DNA from: Atherix ibis
Lineage: Eukaryota > Arthropoda > Insecta > Diptera > Athericidae
Length of the DNA stretch: 64,000 nt
Direction of reading: 5' to 3'
Assembly: GCA_958298945.1 (NCBI GenBank)
Contig: OY282607.1
Span: 50,631,020-50,695,019 of the forward strand
This document shows, piece after piece, positions 55,312 through 64,000 of this stretch. A program made the translations under genes and the position numbers. Position 1 is the first letter of the stretch, and each line of letters begins with the position of its first letter. The notes under the pieces were generated by a model. The model was not told the origin of the DNA, ran no database searches, and saw only the letters and a program-made list of their open reading frames with translations.

Positions 55312-56640
55312 GTTGGTAAGGTTTATTGGCTATGTGCCAGGGGCCACTTCATAGCGCCACGACGTGTAGGAAGTTATCTGAGAGAGACTGGTCTGTGGTT
55401 AGTAGTATACAATATTGAGAAATTTGTTATATTTTGTGGAGCAGATTAGTATGTTTTAAAAGTTTAAATAGGGGACTAAGGAATGAAGTTGTTGGATCCA
55501 GAAGCTTTATAATGGAAGGAATCCTGCTCGCGAAGTAATTCTTGGTTATGTGGCATTCATGTAGAATACGGATGATATTAAAATGGGTGCCACAGGATTG
55601 GCATAAGGGACGATTGGTTCTGCCAAAAAGGAAGTTATGAGTAAGAGCAGTATGTCCAATCCAGATTTTGAGGCACTTCTGCGTCCAGAATTTCGGTATG
55701 GATGTTGAATAGACTGATTTATTGGTAGTTATCCAATGAGTCGAGAAATATGTATTGCTATTGGTCCAGTCATCATATCTGCGGATGGCTAATGTTGTTA
55801 GTTGCTTTTCTGTTAATAGGCGAGGCAGATTGGGAATGACTGTGATTACTGGTCGACGGAGTGTTTCTCCAGCCAAATTGTCAGCACTTTTATTACCCAC
55901 AATTCCCACATGTCCCGCCACCCATTGCAACTCGACACTCCGATTGTTAAGTAGTCTATGATGAATTGCGCTAAGTACTGAGTTACTCGATGGGCCACAA
56001 ATGGCTTTAAGGGCGGCAAAGCTGTTGCTAAAAATAAAAACGCTCCGTTGGCTGGGAATATTGGTCGCAATTTCAATTACCGTTTTGATGGTCAACAGCT
56101 CCCCATAATACAGAGCTGCCCTATAAGGGAAGATTCCACAACATAGTGCGCGGGTGCTGCAGCCAAAAACTTTGACGACCGAAAAAGATGTAGTATCGGT
56201 GTCAGCGGCGGCATCCGCGAACAACAGTCGATGATCTTTTAATCCGTCCAATTATTCAAGGAAAAGTTGCCTTTATGTAGACGATCAGTACGATCCTTTT
56301 TATACCTGTCAAGAGAAGCAGATACTTTCAACTTTCCTCTCAACCATGGTTTCCAATCTGGGTGTGGAAGGGAAGTTTGAAAATCGAGGGGGAGGACGGA
56401 GGAATTGCTTTCAAGGTGGGATATTAACAAGGATAGCAATGATGAATTCCTTTTTGAACTGGGGGAGATGATAATGTTTTTGATTAAAGTGTGGAGGGGG
56501 TAATTTGGAAGATATAGGTTCTTATAAATTAAATTTAGGCAAACTTTTTGAAGATAGAAACCCGATGTGCTCCACTTGCTAGTCTAATACAACGGTTTAC
56601 CTCTGCCTCGACTAGCTTTTTCCCTGCTGTTGGCAAACGT
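55312..56640 (-). mobile_element. RNase H LINE copy, best-preserved C-terminal half
   Basis: Minus strand, 5' to 3' from about 56640: the shared region (gccaacagcagggaaaaagc), a polymerase-connecting part reading LIKNIIISPSSKRNSSLLSL, the RNase H/C-terminal frame 56251-55427, and a non-coding 3' end finishing in (CAA)n at about 55312-55325. This is the family reference copy in the window. The RT itself is not included. No target duplication was recognised. Confidence 0.88.
55427..56251 (-). CDS. LINE RNase H domain and C-terminal Cys/His motif, open 274-residue frame
   Basis: RNase H removes the element RNA from the RNA/DNA hybrid during reverse transcription. Visible catalytic positions: D13 in LLFADA, E51 in LYYGELLTI, N76 in IFSNSFAAL where the family normally has Asp, and D124 in GNKSADNLA, with H114 in the WVAGHVGI block. 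The C-terminal half has CQSCGTHFNIIRILHECH, the Cys/His pattern that ends many I-type LINE proteins. The frame is open for 825 bases but starts at an internal Met of a larger ORF2 that is broken upstream. D76 to N should reduce or abolish activity. Confidence 0.85.
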   Translation of the reverse strand: MDGLKDHRLLFADAAADTDTTSFSVVKVFGCSTRALCCGIFPYRAALYYGELLTIKTVIEIATNIPSQRSVFIFSNSFAALKAICGPSSNSVLSAIHHRLLNNRSVELQWVAGHVGIVGNKSADNLAGETLRRPVITVIPNLPRLLTEKQLTTLAIRRYDDWTNSNTYFSTHWITTNKSVYSTSIPKFWTQKCLKIWIGHTALTHNFLFGRTNRPLCQSCGTHFNIIRILHECHITKNYFASRIPSIIKLLDPTTSFLSPLFKLLKHTNLLHKI

Positions 56641-56934
56641 TTTTTTTGTTTATTTGTTTACTTGTATGTAAGATCTATTAGACAAGAGCGACAGACAACA
56701 GTGTACCACTACGATCATGAGCCTATTTGGTAACTGCAAGTCTTACGTGAGTTTGCGTTCCTATCTTCCATTATAGGAAGTTTAGTTGGCAACAAAAGTC
56801 GTTGATTGTAACATTCTGTAGACCATATATCAATGTTTATAAAGAGTACAAGTGGTAATCATATATCATATGAGAGGATAGTAAGTAGAACATCACAGGA
56901 ATAGCATGAGTGACGATATTAGTTGTCCAAGAGG

Positions 56935-57245
56935 TAATTGGGTAAATGTGGTATTACATATTTGGATTTTGCAAAGTAACCTTACTCAGAATTTTTATAT
57001 AGTGGTTGAGTAGACTGGCTTTCCGATGTTTGACCAATAGGTGGGCAAAAATCCTCATCCGTTAGTCTAGTCTGTTTCTCCAAATTTATTAAGTGCGATT
57101 TTATTAATATGCTGGCCCAGCCTATTTGTATGCCAATATGACCGAGAACCCAATGCAGTTCAACGTTTTTTTTGTTAAACAAATTGCGACGAATATCATT
57201 GAACACCGGATCATTTCACTATCCACGAATAGCTGCAAGGGATTA
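56935..57245 (-). mobile_element. Diverged RNase H LINE relic
   Basis: The minus-strand frame 57206-56982 reads FNDIRRNLFNKKNVELHWVL followed by GHIGI, matching the RNase H segment with the W-V-x-G-H-x-G-I block. The following residues are altered, so the last catalytic Asp is lost. Older or of a different subfamily than the neighbour at 55.3-56.6 kb. Confidence 0.6.
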
Positions 57246-57828
57246 CAGGTGGACAGTGAAAAAAACTATATTTTCATTCACTTGAAGGTTGATTACATGT
57301 TCAACTGTTTTCGTATTGACAATAAGCGTAATGAAAGGAAACGTTGTTATGTGGTCATCAATAACTGCACCCGTAAACATAAGAACTGAATTACCGAGTT
57401 CATACAACATTTCTAGGATGGATCGATATTTACCTTACTGTATTTGCTGAGTAATGTAGACATCCACAAAAGTTTAGCAAAAGAGCGGATGGATCTTTAT
57501 CCACTCCAGAGATCATTAAGCAAATAAGGACGAACTTGAGTAAGGTGTAAAAATAGTTTATTTTAAGAGATTATGAATAGGATACTTGGAGAAACAATAA
57601 TTATTATATTTTGATATTCATATTGTAGACAATAAAATGAATCTTAAGAATCAGCCCATAGTGATTCAAACAAATTCTCATATTTCTTGTGTAGACAATA
57701 CCAGGGTACCTCAAAGTAACATCCCGCTTATTAAAGAACTGCAAAAAATGTTAAATCGTTGCCGCATGACTATAATATATGCTGATATTAGTTAATTTTC
57801 GCAGCCCGTGTTTCTAAGTTTTACGAAA
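57246..57828. other. Intergenic, nothing recognised
   Basis: No supported feature up to the SINE target duplication. Confidence 0.4.
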
Positions 57829-57841
57829 GAATATTGTGCAG

Positions 57842-58076
57842 TTAGCTGGCCCGGTAGCAAAGTCGTAAGCGTGCTGGACTACCATCCAAGGGGTCGTGTG
57901 ATCGAATCCTACTGAGGCGTGGTCCTACGCTAATTCCCAAACATCAATTTCCTTTCCATTCTTATATAATTTCCTTAACCCATTATCTTTTATTAGCAAA
58001 TGGTTTTTAGTGTCATGACCCTTAGAATATAAATTTCAGTACTTATGTTACTTGAAATGATCACAAACAAACAAAC
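57842..58076 (+). mobile_element. tRNA-derived SINE with target duplication
   Basis: The head is tRNA-like: ggcccggtagcaaagtcg with an A-box-like tagcaaagtcgt (57855-57866) and a B-box-like tgatcgaatcc (57899-57909), 32 bases apart, as in an RNA polymerase III promoter. An unrelated body of about 150 bases follows, ending in (CAAA)n at about 58062-58076. Flanking gaatattgtgcag (57829-57841) and gaatattacgcag (58077-58089) form a 13-bp target duplication with two differences. A second copy is at 8701-8935. The anticodon arm is too degenerate to name the parent tRNA. Confidence 0.87.
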
Positions 58077-58099
58077 GAATATTACGCAGGGTGCTTTCA

Positions 58100-58715
58100 C
58101 TTTAAAATAAGGTCAACATAGCTCTCAATGAAGGCATTCATGCCGCGTATGTATGTGTATTTCGGAGGTTATGTAGACTGGAAACATACAAGCTATTGTA
58201 TATGCGAAAAGTGGCTGGCTGGTGAGCATTGTGTCATTAGCTCGTACTTCTCTGAAAATAAAGAGAGAGAGATCGTTACTGTCACTTCTGAGCGCTATGT
58301 TCGTATGATAATTGACTTTTGCCACCTTAACTTGGAGACATTAATATGGACCATGGTTTTAAAAATAAGGTATCACAAGTCACATCACATGACAATTTTG
58401 GACTTTATTGTTTAAAAAGTTTCCAGGACAGGTGTTTTGGAGATTTCGTGTTGTCAATTTACATTTGGAGGATCTGACGCCGTTGCACATTTTTGTCACT
58501 TTACGTGAATGGTTGTGTTTTTTATGCAAGCAATTTTTTTATGGTAGCCTTACCTATAATTTCGGAGATTTAATTGGTATCGAATTTCAAGTAGGCATCG
58601 CGAAAATCAACGAAATTATGCATGGCTTTTTCGGATGGTATTGTTCCTCTGATTCGACTGACACTTTTACGTATGCACATTTACGAGATATTAGTACCCT
58701 TTTATGCTATGTTTA
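58100..58715 (+). mobile_element. DDE transposase relic, third copy of the family at 36.9 kb
   Basis: The frame at 58128-58415 contains EIVTVTSERYVRMIIDF and the following frame 58408-58716 begins FKKFPGQVFWRF, the F-P-G block that lies between the second and third catalytic residues, then LTPLHIFV where the final catalytic acid should be. The W-F-Q-Q-D block is lost at a frameshift. Clearly inactive. Confidence 0.68.
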
Positions 58716-59499
58716 ATATATTTTATATACCAGTCCTGCAGAAATAATGTACCTAACAACTATAAGCTTTAGAATGAATAGATTTGAAAAAATCTATTAT
58801 ATATAGAACTTATTTAAGATTTAGAATACAATATAATAATAATAATAATTGGTAAAATTATTATAAGAAAGATTTTGCAATCGAAATTTTTTTTTGCAAA
58901 TATTTTTGATACCCACCCTATTTTATGTTTGCCATATTGTCCTCTATTTCTATTTTATCATGCTATATGCTTCTGATGTATTATTTGCCCCGTTACAAAA
59001 AAATGCACTTCCGCCTATTACATCATGGAACTTATTAACATATTGGTATAATAAGTTAGCAAAATTATGCCACATAAGGAACCACCGATGGGTGTTTACT
59101 CCCTAATTCATTCAAATTATTGTAAATATCCCTGATACACAATCTGATTGTTATATATTTAAATTTATAGTCTTAATAAGAAATTAGAAAAGCACATTTT
59201 AATTAGTCGTTTGTATAGATTATAAAGTCCAGACTGTGAAATTCAAATCACCAAGTTCAAATTAGGAATTCTAGATAATGAAGTATCGATTTTTAAGTCC
59301 AGATTGTGAAAATCAGATTAAGAAGTCCAGATTATAAGATAAATTAAAATGATGGGGCTTGAAACCTTCAAATTTTTAATCATTTTTAATGTACGAGTAT
59401 ATACTTGTTACTATTTGCAATATAATTATAATAATATTATTTGAGAATTATTTCTCAACAATAAAATATTTTTATAACTAACGTACCTAACCATAGAGC
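58716..59499. other. AT-rich intergenic, nothing recognised
   Basis: No element or exon recognised. Includes a short AT-rich direct repetition around aagtccagattgtgaaa near 59.23-59.33 kb. Confidence 0.45.
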
Positions 59500-62143
59500 A
59501 ATTAAACAAAATACTAACACTACTCGTAAATGCTTTGATGTCCATTGTGACAGCTTTATTGTCCACTGTTCAAAAATAAATGTCGTCGTGCACCGAAAAT
59601 TCCTTCTCCATCCTTTTATCGAACGCAAATGTATCCATCAACAAGAACTGGATATTCTTCTACATGACAGACGCATTGACTATGCTCTATTAACTAAGAC
59701 GCACTTTACATCCAGGTCTTACTTTACGATACGAGCCTACGATACTTACAGAACTGATCATCCTGACAATACGGCGCATGGTGGAACAGCTATCCTTATA
59801 AGAAAATCCATTAAACATAGCATTCACTCCAATTTCTCTTCCAAATCCCTGCAATCCGCAGTTGCTACTGTTGAAACCTCCTTATTGAATCTTAATGTAG
59901 CATCTGTATATTGTCTTCCCAATAAAACCATAACTTGTTCCGACTTTTTATCCTTCCTACACTCACTTGGAGCCTCGTTCCTTACGGGTGGTAATTATAA
60001 TACTAAACACCCTCAATGCTGTTGCCGCGTTGCTAACTCTCGAGGAAAGGTTTTTCAAGAAGTTTTCTATACATCATATCAAATAACTTCCCCTCCAAAT
60101 CCAACATACTAGCCAACTTCTAGTTCAAAACGACATGATAACCTCGATTACTTTATTAGCACTCCTTCAATTACCATAATTTCTAGTATTAAAACACTTT
60201 CCAATTTAAACCCTGATCATAGTCCTGTTCTCCTTACCCTTAATTTTAAGGCAATCTTAAGGACTCTTCATCCTAGGCTGATAAATGGCAAAATAGACTG
60301 GAACATATTTGGAAACAAATTAAACCAACAGATCAACTTAAAATAAACGTTAAAAATAGCTAACGACATTAATGAAGCTGTAAATGACCTCACTATATAT
60401 ATACAACATGTAGTCACAACCGCTCATATCTCTTACAATATGACACAACCACAACAACAAAATTTACCAACTAAAATACGTACAATAATAAACGAAAAAA
60501 GAAAAATGAGAATGCAGTGGCAACGCTAACGAATGCCTAACTATAAACAGAAACTTATATACACCGTGAACTGAATATGGAAATTACAAACCAACTATGA
60601 GTCTTCCTCCCAAAAATTTTAAGCCCTCGGAAATTAAATCAACTATTCTGCGCCCTCCCAATTAAAAATCTCCTGGTTAAATTCTTATAACAGCTCCTAT
60701 TCTGAAGCAAATTTCCCGAAAAGCTTTAGTTTTAATTACATACATTTTTAATAGCATCCTGCGCACAAACTATTTTCTCTTACTCTGGAAATTAACTGTC
60801 ATTAAAACGATTTCTAAACCAAATAAACCTATTAATATTCCTTTCTCCTATAGAACTATCAGCCTTTTACCAATCCTTAGTAAGATTTTTGAAAAACTCC
60901 TATTAAAATGACTCTATCTAGTCCTAGTTAGTGAAAAAATTATTCCCGATCACCAATTTGGCTTCCAATCGGTACACTCCATTATCCAGCAATGCCATCG
61001 CATTGTTGATCACATTGCATCCTCTCTTGAGAGGAAAGAGTATTGCCAACGAGTATTTTTAGATATCTCCCAAGCTTTCGATCATGTGTGGCATCCTGGG
61101 CTCCGCTGGAAACTCAAAAGCTTTCTTCCTTCAACGTACTACCTTATCATAAATTCACATCTATCCCATTGACAATTTCAAGTTGCAAATAACTCATAAT
61201 CCTCGGAAATATATCCTATTCTAGCCGGAGTCCCACAAGGCAGTTTTGTTGGTCCCATTTTATATAATATTTATACCCATGACATCCCAGCTGATCTTAA
61301 TACTATCATTGCTACTTATGCAGACGATACGGCCATACTTGCTACCCACACAAATCCTGACATGGCTTCCAACAATTAACAATACCATATACACAACCTT
61401 CAATCCTGGTTTAAGTGATAAAGAATGAGGGTAAATGAATAGAAGAGTGCTCACATTACTTTCACACTTTGTCAAGGAAAACCTACTCTTTATACCTTAA
61501 TACCAACATGATTCCACAATATGAAAAAAGTACGATATTTAGGACTTAACGTGGACAAGAGATTAACATGGAACCCACATACTAGACTAAAAAGAGTTGA
61601 AGCTAACAGAGGTTACCTACAACTTCTTAGACTACTGGATAAACGCTCGAAACTAACAATTAAAAGTAAACTTCTAATCTAAAATACAATTATAAAACCT
61701 ATTTGGACATATGGAATTGAACTTTGGGGTTTAACGAAACGTTTCAATTCCTATCGCTTCCAGGCCTTACAATCCAAGATCCTCCGTAAAATTGTTGATG
61801 CCCCCTTTTATATTCGTAATAATGTAATATATCTTGATCTATATGTTCCCTTTGTCCAGAACCTGTGCATTTCCCGCTGTCAAAAATTTCACTCCCGTTT
61901 ACCCTATCATCATTATCCACTTGTGAGAGCATTGTCCTGTACTGCGCTCCCCGGAAACACTTATCGGAGACTTAAGAGACAATGGCCTAGATATTTTCTA
62001 GAGGAATCTAACTTCCGTTAGTTGGAGAAATGCCGAAGGGTGTTTACTCCCAGTTCATGATGCACAAGATTGTAAATTAAAATGTTATGTAAGTCTGCTT
62101 GTTACAATAAAATTGTAATTGCAGATAAAATTTAAAAAAAAAA
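59500..62143 (+). mobile_element. Jockey-clade retrotransposon, damaged (copy 3)
   Basis: Starts within the ORF1 C-terminus (TLLVNALMSIVTALLSTVQK), followed by the same TAA-ATG junction as copy 1 at about 59576-59581. The endonuclease frame 59588-60112 contains HHDR-like DIRREL words, YRTDHPDNTAHGGTAIL and GGNYNTKHP (catalytic Asp changed to Asn). About 250 bp of the RT N-terminus is deleted near 60.6 kb compared with copy 2. RT blocks follow: HQFGFQSVHS, DISQAFDHVWHPGL, and an intact TYADDTAILA near 61.31 kb, then KRLTWNPHTRLKRVEANRGY and IKPIWTYGIELWG. It ends in ttacaataaaattgtaattgc and an A-run (62133-62143). Confidence 0.9.
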
Positions 62144-64000
62144 TGCTCAATAACATTCGACTATGATTTCTTAGCCACAATTTTCATTCGTCATTAAAAG
62201 ATATGTTGCCACTTCAAATGAGGGTTGCGGCTTCGTAACTTGAAAATTACAAGTGTACACTAAGTTGAATTGAGGCTCCATATTTATACGAAATTGTCGT
62301 ATAAATTAACTTTTGATTGGCAAGCGCACACGACAAGACGTCTCTGGACAAACCTTTTTTGGGCATTCACGCTTACGACGCGGATGATTTAATTCGATTC
62401 ATCCAAAACTGGAATCTATTCTCGATTCTTCGGAAAACATTTAATCGACCGTTGAGATCTTCTTTACGCAGATCAATTTCATTCAATCCAAGCCAATTTT
62501 CAATAATTTTATTATTATCGGCGGTTAATTTTTGAGCAATTAAAACTTTTCTTAATATTTTTTATGAGCTGAGTTTTGTCCACTTTTTGGTGAAATAATT
62601 AGCATAAGTTTAATTAAAATTGCCCATTTATTTTATACTATTTTATGTTTTAATATAAAATGTATTTAATAAAAGAATCTAAGAAAAGTTTTTTTTATTA
62701 TTGTACAAATTATATTCACACGAAATAAAATCTTTGAAATATTATGCAAAATTAGAAAAATTTTATTAGCAATAAATTTGAGATGAAAATTGATAGTTAA
62801 AATTAATAAAACAATGCGTTTTGAATTTATAAAGCAATTATAATTATTGGAATTGAGAAATTAAAAACATTTTTTTGTTTTTATAATTAAAATTGCACTC
62901 TTGTATTAGTTGAATAATTTTTTTACCTTTACAAGAGTATAAGCGCTCAAGTATTTAGTCCAAAAGAATGTTGCCAGTTTAGCACATCTGAGTCGTAAGT
63001 TCAAAATTGTATCAATAATATATGTACATATACTTAGACCATACAGTAGTACCATATTTTCATGGGATTATTATTTTTTCCATTACATATAACTGCCCCT
63101 ATAAAAGAAAGCTGTACGATCGATTTTCAGAGCTGCACAAGAGATTTTAAATGACACTGATCTACCGGCACACTATAAGTTTGAACAAGTGTAATTGTTT
63201 TCCTATTTAGGATCCTAAATAATACCTATTTTAATGAATATGTGTGATATTATTATTGGCCATCATTTAATTGTCAAAAATTGTCAACGTCCAATCAATA
63301 CTAGATTTACCGGTACCTTACGTAGGCTGCGGAAACTTGGATGTTTACCGTAAAAACCATTGTGAACCCTGGATCACATTCGAAATTAGATCTTTAAGAG
63401 TATATTTGTCTTCCTGTATTGATAAAAGACTTTTGTCGCTTACATGATAATGAAATTATTGTGTAGATGAAAGGTAAGCTTCCCACCTAGTCTCAGTTTA
63501 AAAAGTTATCTTATCATTTTAAAAAAAATAATCTGATTTAATAAAATAAAAATCATCAAATATAAAAATATGTATGTACTTTGCAGTAATAGCACTCCAA
63601 TAAATATAAATCGAAGGGGAATTTGCTTTATATGATAAAATTGAATTTGTTATTAGGAATTTCATTAGAATACAAAAATATATTGTTCAGATTGAATATA
63701 AACTGAAATTACTAATAGACTATTAAAGGTAAATTTATCTGGATCTGAAAGTAAATATAAATTTTATTTCTAAAATTGATTATATTAAAAATATAAAATT
63801 CTATGAAATCATTTAATGTAAAATAAGAATGGAACCGACTAGATGATACGTTGTTCTATTCCCTCACTTTATGCGTTAAGTTTAGATTACGACCGCACGT
63901 CTAATACACAATTTTCTCCTGTGAATGGTTCCATATCAAATCATTAATTCTACGAAAACATCGCCGATATATAACACTGATCGAGTGAGTGCACGATATT
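62144..64000. other. AT-rich intergenic, nothing recognised
   Basis: No element or exon recognised to the window end. The open frame 62317-62535 has no family features. Confidence 0.5.

Noticed and set aside
57842..57915. Functional tRNA gene
   Set aside because: The anticodon arm does not pair properly, B-box bases deviate, and the sequence continues into a SINE body with target duplications.

Overview
The window looks like a stretch of an insect nuclear genome, possibly a fly relative. It is very AT-rich, the one clear host gene has introns, and almost everything else recognisable is a decayed transposable element of a type common in insects (Jockey, RNase H-encoding and R1-like non-LTR retrotransposons, several mariner-type DNA transposons, a tRNA-derived SINE). 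I see no bacterial operons, CRISPR arrays or rRNA genes. The order within insects is inferred only from general resemblance.

Layout. The 3' end of crossveinless-2/BMPER (cv-2), a secreted BMP-binding protein, runs on the + strand from 1024 to 2747 in two exons: three von Willebrand type C domains, a VWD domain with a GDPH site, a C8-like cysteine block and a very basic tail. Its 3'UTR ends near 3127. A scrap of R1-like retrotransposon lies antisense in the upstream intron. From 3.1 to 11.3 kb there is AT-rich intergenic DNA with one SINE and a decayed palindrome. From about 11.6 to 15.6 kb there is a tandem array of about 8.7 units of 452-457 bp, each itself a diverged dimer. From 17 to 34 kb the window holds a (CAA)n-tailed RNase H LINE copy with a perfect 14-bp target duplication, a nearly full-length Jockey-type element (22.3-26.0 kb, - strand) and a second, badly damaged Jockey copy (31.4-33.8 kb).

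From 35 to 44 kb lie several mariner relics. One roughly 1-kb block (DDE transposase relic plus a second mariner) occurs twice, at 36.9 and 41.2 kb, and the second copy has received another mariner at a TA site. From 46 to 48.3 kb one LINE is split by another LINE with a near-perfect 15-bp target duplication. An R1-like element with three zinc knuckles, endonuclease and partial RT occupies 50.6-52.9 kb (- strand), abutting a mariner. The window ends with further LINE relics, a SINE copy with target duplication and a third Jockey copy (59.5-62.1 kb).

Apart from cv-2, host coding potential is weak: three candidate single exons (16480-16571, 28636-28719, 39126-39313) are offered with low confidence. 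No intact new multi-gene system is visible. The most unusual signals are the dimeric tandem array, a recurring pattern of short inverted duplications (several precisely inside LINE copies, where related copies show they were added later), and a glutamine-rich tract in the Jockey ORF1 protein.
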